From positions 16,979,049-17,043,048 of the forward strand of contig NC_092365.1 in assembly GCF_030848805.1 (NCBI RefSeq): a DNA stretch of 64,000 nt. Reading direction: 5' to 3'. Origin of the DNA: Temnothorax longispinosus. Taxonomy: Eukaryota > Arthropoda > Insecta > Hymenoptera > Formicidae. Within the stretch, counting starts at the first letter, position 1; every line of letters starts with the position of its first letter. Shown here one piece after another: positions 10,860 through 22,199 of the stretch. A model generated the notes under the pieces. It made no database searches and was not told the DNA's origin. It saw only the letters and a list, made by a program, of their open reading frames with translations. A program made the translations under genes and the position numbers.

Positions 10860-13800
10860 GTATCGAGTGACTAACGTTCAACAAACGCGTGCACCGAAAT
10901 ACACGCGTGCGTGGGCTATACACAAAGTTAAACGGATGTCCACTGCTCGTCAAGGCTGTGTCTGTCTGACTGCGCGCGTGCGAGCGTTCGTGACTCTTAT
11001 CACCGATTATTCCGTCGTTAATTGTTCATGTAGTCGCCGGGTTGCGCGCCTAATGGAACAGAATATGACGCATCACCCAATAATAAATCATAGCCGCGTT
11101 CTACAAATGTATACCGCTTCATTTAGCTGCAATGAGTGAAGAAGTCGAATATAACAGTTTAGTTCCGTCATCGATGTAAATATGTAACATTATAAAATTT
11201 GCTATAAAATAATATATTTGATGTTATCAGGTTTTTTATATGAAGGCACGATATACAGGGATAGATTTTTTTCAAAAGATCGAATATTAAATCATGATCA
11301 AAAAATTGAATATTATTAGGTTAAAATAGATAAAGAAAATTATAATAATTTAAAAGAATGTAATATTTTTTTTATGATGGTTACATAAAAAGGTAGATTT
11401 CTTTCCATATACGTATTCGTTCGAACATTCTTGCTTTATTTTCAAAGAGATAAGTGCTTCTCCTTTGAGGTTTGTGAGTGTCTCTTATGAACATACACAG
11501 CCGAGTTCTGTATATGCTGTATATGCCGTCGACATCACGACAATGTTGCGTAACCCAAAAGCAAACAGAATTGCACGCAATGTCTGATTCGCGACGATGC
11601 ACTCGCGGAAAACACTGACGCGTCAATAACGTCTTAATATACCTTATGATATCATCGACCGTGTTGGATCGGAATATCGAGTGTCGTCGTGAGACTGTGA
11701 CGAAGCGAATCGACGCACATCGATGAGGAAACTTAGATTCGCAAAATGTGGATGACGTAGTGAACGCGCGATGTGGATTCCATCGAGACGACTTTCTTAA
11801 CGGGAACGAGTGTGTGGGATTGTCGGGGTCGTCCCTCGGTATTCTGTCTCTTCCACTTATATCACCACGATCTGTCATTACACCATCACCCAGAGGACAC
11901 GTGGCGTTTTCTTTTTCGTCATTCCCGCGATCAGTCAAGCGTTAGTCCACCCACCCGATTCTTATTTCGAGTTGTACGGTGTCATTGGGAGACACCAAAT
12001 CCTGGATTTGGGAGATTGAAAGATACGACGTGAGTATTCTCGTCGTAAAAATTGCATTTTTTAATTTACAATTACAATTAATCATTTAGGTATACTTGAA
12101 TTTATTTTGTTTACATTTTTTTAAATACAATTTTTATTGAATGAGATGGTGACATTTTATTAAGTATGTATTACTTAACTCGAAATAAGAGATTACAATC
12201 TAGTATAAGATTTTTTCTACTACGTTTTTCAACAAAATAGTCTCACTGCTATCGTTTATCTTATTATAGACTTAAACTTTGCTGAGAATAATACATAGTC
12301 AGCACGAACGACGTTTGTATTTTACCCAAATGGTAATCGAGGGATAAGACCGGACATATTTGTCTAATAAACGCGCGATGTGCCCTACCGTATGACCCGC
12401 GCACCCTACAGAAGGGCCGGCATAACGTCTTCTTAAGCGAGAGGGTAGTGTCTCCCCGAAGTACACTGGGTCGACGAGATCGCCCGTCCGGAAAATAACC
12501 TCCACCAAAACAACCGTTATGCTTTTCCAAGTCTTATACATTTTGGCGCGTAATGTGCTTCCTGGCTGTATCTGCCGGGACCTACAATGTCGTTCCCCTG
12601 ACTCCACTCTGTCCGGTCAGCGATCGTCCCTTTTCTGCTCCAAGAACCTCTTTCGTATGCGGCCACGCCGTGTTTTATCGCGCCGATAAAACATATAGCT
12701 TTCCTTTGATGCGGGTCTGCTCCAGATGCGATGTTTAACTTATGCATACGGACCGGGAATAAGGATAATCTTGAGATGAGAGATATCTATCACAATATCT
12801 TTAAGTATTAAAAATAGCACGTTTTATGTCACTGTATACCACAGCCTTTAAGCAGAAAGTAAACCAAGAATCTTTGATTGCTTAAAACATATGTAATGTT
12901 AAAAGAAATTTAATTCCTGAACATAATAAAAAATTATTTATATAGTTCAATTTCTATCTCATATTCAATATATATGTATATATAAAGAATCTCTCTTCTG
13001 TAGTTTAGTTTAGAAAACTGAAATTAAATTTAGACGGATTTTTTAAATATTGATAGAGAAAAAAGAACTGTAGCTAGACATTTAAGGATTAAGCGTCATC
13101 GTCAGTATATACCCGTATAGTTAGTTTTTTCCCGAGATTCTCTGGATCGTTACAATATGTATTTCGGCGGTCCTTTGTCGTTCGCTCTCAGGATGGTCGA
13201 ATAATATATACGCAATAACGATAGGAGCAACGATGGTAGGCCGTGACCTATCGCCGACGCCCCCGTGAGAGTCCTTTATTGTACGTTAAGCCGCGGACCG
13301 CCCTATACATCATCTGCCTACCCTCGCGACGGTCCAATCGCAAGCGATTAATGGATTTTTTATTCTGTTCGTAAAATCGTTTTATATTAAACCCGGCATG
13401 GCTGCGAGGATGCATCGATACGGCGCGCCGCGCGCGCAACGCACTATTCTCACTACCGATTGACGAATATTCATCCTGCCTCTCTGCATCCCTTCGCGCA
13501 AACTCTATTTTCTCCGTCTTCCATTTGTCTCCTCGTAGCAGAATGAAGATGGCATAATCCTTTCCACCTCCGTTCTTTCTCTCTATCTCTCTCCCCCTTT
13601 AATCTTCCTTTCCTCTGAGAATTTCTTCGGTGCAGCGACTGATACTGGAAACGAATTTTGGTCGCGTCGTTTGTACATTTTTAGCGAGCAGAGTGCGTTT
13701 TTAACGTTCCTTATAAACATTCGGTGGATTCTTTCTGGAACCGAGTATTCATGGAATGCGAGGATTGTTGGAATTACATTATAATGAAGTTTTAAAGCAT

Positions 13801-14248
13801 TTTGCTTCTGATTTCCTTACTGGTGAAGCAGCTTCTGGTGAAAGTCATATAGAACGGTTTAAAAAAATTTTCAGAGAAATTTTAAATTACGCACAAGTAT
13901 CTATGAAAAAAATATAAAAAGTATACGTTTTCTTATATAGCTTTTTGACATTTTATTTTAAAGCGTGATCTGTAGATTATTAATTTATAATATTTTAAGA
14001 CAAAAAATAGATCGACTTCGAATCGCCAGAGTCAGCAAGTTATTTCTGCCATTATTGAGACTTGCTTCCGTCGTGGAATTGTTCCAGGATCGATGAAATC
14101 CCCGATACGATAACCCGTCCGATGTCATACAACGGTACTGCGACAAATGCACAGTGCAATTTTGTGTCGTTGTTACCACACGTTCGCTGTCGTACCTTGG
14201 AACCGACGTAGCATTTCCGGTTTTGCGTCTCGACATGCCCGCGGCTTA
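10860..14248. other. Non-coding stretch with one long unassigned frame
   Basis: No gene is supported here. The longest open frame is 11938-11381 (-), 185 codons. It begins at TTG (the first ATG is about 20 codons in) and has no recognisable domain. A frame of this length is only marginally unusual for 64 kb of this composition. A GTGAGT at 12030 follows a partly open frame, but its upstream acceptor is poor. The remainder is AT-rich, with a pyrimidine-rich block at about 13.55-13.62 kb. Confidence 0.55.
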
Positions 14249-14298
14249 TTACGATCCACCTCCGAAAACACGTCGCGTGTGCGCGCGATAATACTTAC

Positions 14299-14420
14299 GA
14301 ATGCAATTTTCTCGGGCAACAGCGTCGTCGTCGTCGTCGTCGTCGTCTCCGTCTTCGTCGTTGTTGTCGTCGTTATCGCGCGGTAACGCTCGTGCCGGAA
14401 GATTGTTTGCGCGGCGAAAC
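14299..14420 (-). CDS. Candidate exon 3' part with poly-aspartate run
   Basis: On the minus strand a frame encodes DNDDNNDEDG followed by eight consecutive Asp codons and then AVARENCI, ending at a GTAAGT donor at 14298-14293. The frame stays open upstream to about 14521 but has no ATG there, so the 5' limit given is approximate. No good acceptor is obvious; the nearest AG lacks the preferred C/T before it. The acidic run is the translation of a GTC/GAC trinucleotide repeat, so this may be no more than a microsatellite beside a chance donor. No family is recognised. Confidence 0.2.
14323..14374. repeat. (CGT)n trinucleotide repeat with an impure tail
   Basis: Eight uninterrupted CGT units at about 14323-14347 are followed by degenerate CGT/TGT units up to about 14374. 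Read on the minus strand in one frame, they give a poly-Asp/Asn tract, described under the neighbouring candidate exon. Confidence 0.9.
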
Positions 14421-15065
14421 GAAGACAAGGCGATACCGTGTTCCTCGAGAGAACCGGCGAGGAGCGAAAGTCTACGTGTATATGAAACGCCTCTCGGCTT
14501 GTTTGTTTCTCGCGTATACACAGGTCCGTAAATACATAGTTACCTCCACCGTAACTTGCATTTACAGTTACCTATGCGCCGGCGCGCATATCCGCGGGTT
14601 GCTGCGCGAGCTCACAACCGCACGGGGAGTCAACCCTGCAGGGGGAATTTTTAAATTTGTTTCCACTCCATTAACCTCGCCTCGTTCCCCTCGTATCTTT
14701 CCTCGGTGCTCTCCGCCTCTCACCCTCGTCGCTCGTTTCCTCCCTGTCTCGTTTCTCTCTGTTTGTACACGAACGTCGACTACTGACAGCTAGCAGGACA
14801 TAAGACCCAGTCAGTAATATCCATTTGCCGAATCGCGGGGGCGACCGGAGTCGTCGCCCCTTTACGATCTTCCATATGGTTCGAATTTGCGAAAGCTCTT
14901 TCCGTCCGACTTTCTTTTCTCCCTCGCCTTCTCTTCATTCAGAGATTCGTCCCTCTACGTTGTCAAAGCTAAAACTCAACGCGTGTTGTTTGCATCGGAA
15001 ACTTGTGTCAGATAGTTACGAAAAGACATATAACACACGTATCTTTTCATAATATGTAAATACAG

Positions 15066-15225
15066 TTTACGGATAGGAAGGTAAAATATGTAAATGTATT
15101 TTGCAAATGAAAATGTAAAATATGTATATATATTTTGTGGATGAAAATGTAAAATGGGTAATTATCTTTCGCGGATGAAAATGTAAAACAGGTAATTATA
15201 TTTTGTGAATAAAATATAAAATTCG
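15066..15225. repeat. 34-bp minisatellite, about 4.7 units
   Basis: The unit is TTTTGNGGATGAAAATGTAA followed by AATNNGTAATTATA. Three full 34-bp units run from about 15099 to 15200, with a divergent 33-bp unit before and a partial unit after. The shared core GATGAAAATGTAAAA is nearly invariant while the tail differs. The array is AT-rich and has no coding frame. A pyrimidine-rich acceptor-like tract at 14920-14940, upstream, has no donor partner. Confidence 0.85.
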
Positions 15226-16177
15226 AAAACCTCGTCTAATTCATGGAAAGAACAGTTAATATGTTAGGAGCGTGAAAATCGTATGTTGGATTATGGAAAT
15301 TGGTTTCCAACGCGTTATCAACGGTTGCATTTGGGAAATTTCTATATTTTTACTGTGTGATTCTTGTATGAAAAAAAATATAACAAATTAAATTATATAT
15401 TAAAGTATATGGATAGAGTTTTGCTCAACATGGAAGATTTTATATCAAAACCTTGATTTGATATTCTATTACAGTTGTATAATCAAATCAACTTATTAAT
15501 TCACTTCACTTATTAATAATTCTGACAATACTTTAGTGATTTATTCAAAGAACTATAATTAGTTATAAAATGAATAAAATTATTATCTAAAAATTCTAAT
15601 TTGCTAAAACAAGATATCACTGAGATCACATCAGTTTAATCCGCAAAGAATCAGTTATATATTCTTGGTATTCAATGTCGTTGCCAAGTGTCTTCTTCGT
15701 ATGCCAAGATACATTGTCGCTTGTCGTTCATTAGTAAAAAGTCAACGTGATTGCAGTTAGTATAATTGTGGACTTTGATGAGAATAGTTGCACGTGTTCG
15801 GACGACACGTCTGTACATTTTATTGTTTAAAATATTTAACGATTCATATGATATACAAAATATCACATAGTTATATATTTACTAGATATTTCATTTTTAC
15901 TTGAACTTTTATCGTTTTATTAATTATTAAGAGTATTTTTTTTTACAAAGGCTTAGGACAAAATTTTTAGAGCAAAACGTTTAGGACACCGACAATCGTG
16001 TTAGTTTTGTATGCCAAGGATATAGGTCAAGAATTATATTTCAAGTTGTTGATATTACTCATTTATAAACGTTATCTCTTCCGGCTAGTACATAGCTGCA
16101 TCCGATAAAATTATTCCTATCGCGGCGTAACCCACGAATTAATGCGAAATTACGTAGCACGCCGCGCCTCGCCGAGC
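15226..16177. other. AT-rich non-coding stretch
   Basis: No coding frame, repeat array or RNA gene can be supported. The sequence is strongly AT-rich, with frequent short A and T runs. Confidence 0.6.
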
Positions 16178-16266
16178 TTAAACGCGATACCGCGAAATGT
16201 TTTACTACCGTGCTGTCACGTGTTATGCCAGCTCGAGAGCGATTTCAATGTGAAAACTGCATTACG
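16178..16266 (+). repeat. Diverged direct repeat, copy 1
   Basis: This about 90-bp segment aligns with 16653-16743 along its length. The shared anchor is CTNTCACGTGTTAT, then CAG, GCGA, GATTTCAA and CATTA in the same order and similar spacing. Many substitutions and small gaps show it is old. The function is unknown. It could be a tandem-duplicated regulatory segment or remains of a repeat family. Confidence 0.55.
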
Positions 16267-16611
16267 GTTTAGCAGACTCTTCCCGAATGCTGCAATAAAT
16301 AAAGAAGTTACTGGTTTAAACAAGTTCTCGCTCTTGATTCCAATTTCGTTTAGAGCTGAAATAAAATGCATCGATAAGTAATAACATTAGGAATAAAAAA
16401 TAGCTACATTCTTTTATAATATCTAAACTCGTACATGTATTATAATTCTAAAATTACGAGCTTTTTGTTATTATGACAGATTGAGAAAGTTCAATATAAT
16501 TATGCAGGCGAAATAAGACGAGCAAAGTTATGACAAATATTCAAAGTAATGACAAACGTAATTATACATTTCTTTGCAATTATTATTAGTTAAAAATAAT
16601 CACAGGGTATG

Positions 16612-16638
16612 AATTGACACAGCCTTGTCGTGTCAATT
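16612..16638. repeat. Perfect 9-bp inverted repeat (hairpin)
   Basis: AATTGACAC at 16612-16620 and GTGTCAATT at 16630-16638 are exact reverse complements separated by nine bases. The hairpin sits immediately upstream of the second copy of the direct repeat. It is short enough to occur by chance. Confidence 0.6.
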
Positions 16639-16652
16639 GTACCTCGTAGAAC

Positions 16653-16743
16653 TTGAACACGACACGGCGAGATGCTTCACGACGCCCGCTCTCACGTGTT
16701 ATATCAGCCGCGGCGAGATTTCAACGCGGAAGCTCCATTAAAC
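16653..16743 (+). repeat. Diverged direct repeat, copy 2
   Basis: Partner of 16178-16266, about 475 bp downstream in the same orientation. It keeps the CACGTG palindrome (an E-box sequence) at the same relative position. Whether either copy binds a bHLH factor is unknown. Confidence 0.55.
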
Positions 16744-16796
16744 CTCGAATCTGGTCGATGCCGGGTGCCGGCCGTACATTTCGCGCGTTACGTCCT

Positions 16797-18225
16797 TGTG
16801 CATTTTCATGATTGTCCGACACGATAAGTCACTTTCCACTCGCCACTGCCGCGACTGCGATCACGACCGCGACTGCATACCCACCACGTGTTTCGAATTC
16901 CTGTTTCGAACAATGTCGCGTCTCTGCGAGAGCGTGTCAGACCGATCCGGACGATGGCTTTCGATGATGGAAGCGCGCGCCTCCGCGAATTCGTCGTATA
17001 GGATTACGGCACTTGGTTCTATTGTTAGCGTTATAATTCTGATGGATTTACAGCCTTCCAGAATCAGGCGTTCTTTTCAAGTTAAAATTATAACGTTCTT
17101 TTGGCAAAATAGTGATTTAACTCTGAGGAGCCGTGACGCATATAACTTTAGTTGTAAAATTACGTTGCGGCATCGTAATTCGCACAGAATTAATACAATG
17201 TAGTTCTGACATTACGGCGAAAACATAATTTTGACGAAGAGACAAATTTTGTTATTTTGTTGCCTTACGATGTGTCGTTAATTAAGTAATCCGAGTGAGC
17301 CGCGTCGGTGGTATCATCATGAATATTTTTACGCTATTTTTTTTTGCGTCCGAAGAGAAATACTCACGTTCATGTGGTTCATTACGTTTAGTTCTCGTGG
17401 CTGCATTAATGTAAACGACAGAGTCCGCATCGGTATGCAGAGAGAAGGCTTTATGGTAATGAAATCTAGATTCCTGTTATCAGGCGCACGCGTAATCCAA
17501 CGCGTGCGTGCACACATGCGTGCGCGCGTCTGTTTATTAACTAAATAAAAAAAGAAGAAAAAATAGCGGACAAAAATAAGGGATGCAACTAGGAAGTAAC
17601 GCGGCGCAGACTTCCGATGCATCGCGCGTTTCGCGCAGGATATACATGTCATACGTTGTTTTTTTCTTTTTTGCCCATTTTCGTGAATGTCGCGCGGCAT
17701 TTGCATTTTGCATTTCGTGTACTTTATGATTTTTTCCGCGGTCATGCGCCGCCACTGCCAGCGACATGCCGCCGAATCTGTGTACATAACTCACCTATAC
17801 ATACATATATATGTATATATACATATAATATATATATGTATATGAGTATATAATATAGTACATATAAGCGGCCTGTCGGATTCGGCATTCTGTGTATTTT
17901 ACCGAATTTGAATTTAAATTTTCTAAAATGAAATAGGCGCTCCCGGTCGCGCGTCTCCGTCGCCCCGTGATCTCTGGGCCCGGCTCGAGGGTCGATTTTA
18001 ATTTGTAATCAGCGATTTGCATCACGCGACCTCATGTTGCTCGTCTTTCGTTCTCGAGGACGAGCTACCCTATATCTCGGAACGAACGAGCTTGTATCCA
18101 GTCGGGCTAGAATTGTCATTTGGACTGTAGAGTCGTCTCATCTGAACAGAGATTGGTAGTGAATTGCAACTTTGTTCGATGGCATCGAGGATAGCGTACT
18201 TTGGATTCGCGATTAGGGTCATAAA
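16797..18225. other. Non-coding stretch with a TA/CA-rich microsatellite
   Basis: An imperfect alternating TA/CA tract occupies about 17795-17853. A 135-codon frame at 16796-17203 (+) and a 152-codon frame at 17787-17329 (-) start from non-ATG codons or lack any recognisable domain. I treat both as chance. Nothing else is supported. Confidence 0.6.
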
Positions 18226-18368
18226 GGTCAATCCAGACAAACTTGCATAGGTGCATAAGCATATGCATAAAGAAATGGATTGGTCTATTTCCTTATGCAC
18301 ATGCATATGGACCAATCAATTTCCTTATGCTTATGTTTATGCGCTATGCAAGTTTGCCTGGATAGACC
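18226..18368. mobile_element. 143-bp foldback (MITE-like) element
   Basis: Two arms of about 60 bp are inverted copies of each other: 18226-18285 and 18310-18368, separated by a 24-bp centre. The outer ends read GGTCAATCCAGACAAACTTG and, inverted, GGTCTATCCAGGCAAACTTG. The inner ends both read GATTGGTC. The arms differ at about eight positions plus one single-base gap, so the single strand would fold into a long, near-perfect hairpin. The centre repeats the internal word TTATGCACATGCATAT. No target-site duplication is clear at the edges and no coding capacity exists. A non-autonomous inverted-repeat transposon is likeliest. A hairpin RNA precursor is possible but no expression evidence is available. 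Confidence 0.8.
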
Positions 18369-20540
18369 GTAAGTGCGACGAGGGAGAGGGGATGCGCGTG
18401 TAGAAAGGAGCGCTGAGAAAGGAGCAGAAACGCGGCAATGCGCGAACATTCTGTTATTTCTCCCACGCGAGATTCGGCCCCACGTGTAACACGTATCACG
18501 TTTCCACGGCCGCATTTGTGCACGCGGCGTGCTTTCGCGCCGCGTCTGTTTACGCTCAATCATCGCGTTCGCTCGATATGAACAGGCGAGAACAGACGGA
18601 GCGCGTGTTGTGACAACGATGTATAGCGCTGATCTAGATTAGCAAATGAAATAATTCGTAACTTGGATTATTTAGATTTTAGATGTTTCCAAGCATGCGA
18701 GATGTTCGTGAAAATGTTAATTAGTGAGAATGAAGCGTTCACAGAAATATCACTGCTTGCCTAAAGAATTAAATTCTATTTTGGCAAGATGAAGCATCAG
18801 ACTTGAATTTTATTTTAATATGATTTATATTTTTATTCGTTTATTTTATTTCAGACTAAATGACGGAATAAAATTCGTATTTTCCATTTCCAATTAATTT
18901 TACTTTACGGGATTATTAACTCATCGCATCTCTTGGGTGTGGTGGCGGACAAGAATGAGGTATGTTTTCCCGCTCTCGGTACGCATCGATCTTCGTTAAG
19001 AGCAATGTAAATCACGGCTACGGAATCCGGGGTGGCGATGGCGAATTCTCCGAGATTTTTCGAAAGCGCGAAACGTCTGTAGCCGTGACTGCGAGTTCGT
19101 CTTCGTCGTGGGTGACGTTATTAACCTGCGAGTGGCCGCCTCATGATAAATCGCACCGTTGATCGCGACTGAGAGAAACGCCGTATAATACTTTGAGAAA
19201 GAGAGGGCCGTTCTTTGGCAAACGGCGCCTAGAGCGAGGAACAATGAGATATAACAACAAGATGCATGGAGAAGTCATAACACATTATGATGTATTAATC
19301 ACTAACTGCTGCAAATATATGCTAGACATTCGCGAGCGTTCCATCATTACACGATATATACATTGTATGCGGTGAAGGAAGTAAAGCAGACGAGATTGCA
19401 AAACGACGTGTCGCGGAATGCTTTCGTAAAGAGGAAACAATTTTTTATCGAATACTCGCAGTGTAATTGATCACGGATTTTAACTTTAAACGCTGGCGAT
19501 CCGTGAATTGGCAGCGCGGCGCGAGATTGTCTCGTAGGCATAGCGGCCACTATGTCTCTCGCGTAATATTTGCCATTCGGCGCATAAATCAGTGTCTATT
19601 TTTGAACGGCGGCCAAAACTTTATTCGGATTTATTCGACCGTTACATCAACGAGAATTACCGCTCGCCACGACGCGACCCGCCGTTGGTTGCTGCATAAT
19701 TACCGCTACGCGCGTCGATTGTCGCGTATTCGAGGATAAAAAGGAAATTGGCGCGAAGCACGCCGAGAGAGAATCTCGCCAATGACTCAACGGGGTACAT
19801 CTGTCCCACCGATGTGGTGTAGGCAAATCAGGGCTATTTTGAACGTGCTAGATAACTCATTCAGAAACTATAAAAATCTATCTAGAAAATCTATGAAATT
19901 TATTTAAAAAAAGCGTTAAACCGATCAGAATAACTACGAAATATCGCGAAATATATAACTGATTTAGTATACACAAGCATATTCCACAACGATATTTTAT
20001 CATTACGTATTATAAAGATTAATTGTAGTTGAAATATTAATGTAAAAATATTGCAATTAACATTCGGGTTATAAGCAATTGAAGCTGGATTATGATAAAA
20101 TATGTAGAATGTGTATTTTCAAGTTTATAATTGCGCTTTTATACACAATGAATTTATCATCAATTTTGTGCTTAAATAATATTGATTTCTGCTGCTCAGC
20201 TGATTTTTTTATTCGTTAGATTTTTATAAAAGATACCGCGTGTATAGAAATTATTACGCGTAGTACTAATTGCATCACTTTGTTAAGAAATTTATGAGCA
20301 AAGTTTAACTATTAAATGGAAATTGTGTAATTTTTATGAATAAAAATTTGAATCATCGATTTTAATTTAACTACTCCATTTAAAAGAATTATTAAATTTA
20401 ATGTTTCATCTATATATTTGAAGAATAAAATTTAACTCTATTTTTCGATTGAAAAGAAGTAATGATATCATTTATTATTTTTTCAAACTTTTGCCTCTAA
20501 AGAGGCGAAAAAAATTTAAATTAATTTCAATAAGTAAAAA
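18369..20540. other. Non-coding stretch
   Basis: A segment bounded by TTTATTTCAG (18854) and GAG|GTATGT (18960) has stop codons near the start in all three frames, so it is not a coding exon; a non-coding exon cannot be excluded. The rest is AT-rich with no recognisable genes. Confidence 0.6.
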
Positions 20541-20542
20541 TA

Positions 20543-20868
20543 AGGAAATAAGTTTGTATATTCTGTTTGCAGCGCGGCGGTTTATAATTTCATCTTCTTG
20601 ATTTATTAAAATCATCCACATATTCTTGGATGTTCCAAGATCACTATTTTAATTCTTTCGGGGTGTAAAAATATAGCAAAGATAATGAAATGAAATCTAA
20701 TTTCCGTAACTTATTGTTAGACAAAGAAATAAATCTGTACATTCTATTTACAGTTTCATCATCTTTTTCATTTATTAAAAATTATTCATAAAATTCTTGA
20801 TGTTCCCGAGAAGATTAAAATCGCTATTCTAATCTTCTCGGGATATCAAAATATGGCAAAAATGATAA
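20543..20868 (+). repeat. Diverged tandem duplication of about 150-180 bp
   Basis: Copy 1 starts near 20543 and copy 2 near 20723. Both read GAAATAA, then TTGTATATTCTGTTTGCAG or CTGTACATTCTATTTACAG, then TTTCATC...TTTATTAAAA, then TTCTTGATGTTCC, then the same AT-rich tail ending CAAARATGATAAA. Copy 2 carries a perfect hairpin at 20805-20842 (13-bp stem CCCGAGAAGATTA, 12-nt loop). Copy 1 has only a decayed version of it. Both copies hold an acceptor-like TTTRCAG but no donor follows, so exons are not supported. Confidence 0.65.
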
Positions 20869-21039
20869 ATTAATTCACATATAAAATAAAGCAAAATGTA
20901 CTCTTTTAAAAAGAACGTTAGATTTCAATAAGCGATAATAGCACATTCGTTGAAATCAATTCGAAATGTATAAGAAATGGATGATTTGCTTATTTATGTC
21001 ATTTTACGTTAAATATTTTTGTAGGCGGTTAATTTGTTT
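20869..21039. other. AT-rich spacer
   Basis: Nothing recognisable; it precedes the sharp rise in CpG content near 21.04 kb. Confidence 0.5.
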
Positions 21040-21194
21040 GAAACGCGGTAACACCGAGCGCGCGAGCGCTCGCTTCGCGGCGCACGACGGGCCAATGGCG
21101 TAAACAAGGTCGCCGCGCCATACCATTCGGTCGTTGATACTCGAGCCGTAAGGTGTTGCCGCGCGCACCGCTCCCGGCTCCGTCGTCATTACTC

Positions 21195-21225
21195 GTCATT
21201 ATCTCTCGGAACGTGGTCGCGACAA
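21195..21225 (+). repeat. 31-bp direct repeat, copy 1
   Basis: Begins GTCATTATCTCTCGG and continues to CGCGACAA; 30 of 31 bases match 21829-21859. Flanking bases do not match, so the identity is limited to this block. Confidence 0.85.
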
Positions 21226-21828
21226 GTTTGCGAGATGCAAAACGGTAATTCCTTACGAATGGGTAACCCAGTAACCACTGTCAGTCGGCGCGATACGTTT
21301 CGAAGGCGCAAGTCCCGCGAGCGAGATAGATATTGTTAGGTAACCTATACATCGCGGCTTTCTTTAAGTGACTTCCAAGTGCTACTTGAACCAGTCGATC
21401 CGCGCCCTAATTCGCTTTCGCAATCCGCAGAGCAAATCCGTGCGATTTATTTGTCAGACGTTTATAGATATCTCGTAGTGGCGCGGCGCATTGCGTTTCT
21501 GGTTTGCCTTCGGATAAGTTCGTTATTTGTAGAAAGAGACTCGTGCAACTCCGTTCGTCGCGGCGCGGCGCGACATTAACTCCCGGAGTACGGCGACGAG
21601 CGCTGCGAGATGCGAGATACCAAACGCGGGCGGTTATTCCGCGGTTATCCCGTCCGCGCGATTATCATTTATTTGCAATATGTTAAATATTTCATAACGG
21701 CTGGAGCACAGAGCACTCGGTAACTTGCTTATGTTCACGGCGTTTACGCAGTAACCTTGTTTACGGCGGGCGCTCGGCGAGTCTCGAGACTTGGGACTCG
21801 AGTCGGCATGGCAGGTAGCGCGATTATA

Positions 21829-21859
21829 GTCATTATCTCTCGGGACGTGGTCGCGACAA
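21829..21859 (+). repeat. 31-bp direct repeat, copy 2
   Basis: Partner of 21195-21225 in the same orientation, 634 bp downstream, with one A/G difference. Its position inside the CpG-rich block suggests a regulatory element, which is inference. Confidence 0.85.
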
Positions 21860-22199
21860 AAGCGTTAGAGGAGAGAACGCCCGATGCTTTCGGATTACGC
21901 ACGCGAATTGCCTGATTCTGAATGATTTAAGTAACGGGGCCCCGTGATGTATCGATCGTCCGACAGTAACACGTACAGTATGTATTTCACGATGTTTGTG
22001 CGTTTTCTGAATATGTATCGTGCCGGTGGCAGATTGGGTTAGGTTAGGTTGTAATTTCTGCTCTCCATGGAACGCGATGAATTTATCGTGCGGATATTAG
22101 ATCGTATCCTTTTTAGAGTCGCCGCATCTTAATTCTGTTCCAATCGGTGCGCGATTCGAGTTGCATTTTCGCGAGTGAGTGGTAAATAAGTGACTGCCA

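Noticed and set aside
11381..11938. 185-codon minus-strand frame
   Set aside because: Starts at TTG and has no domain. A frame this long is only marginally unexpected in 64 kb of this composition.
18855..18959. Segment between a good acceptor and GAG|GTATGT
   Set aside because: All three frames have stops near the start, so it cannot be an internal coding exon.
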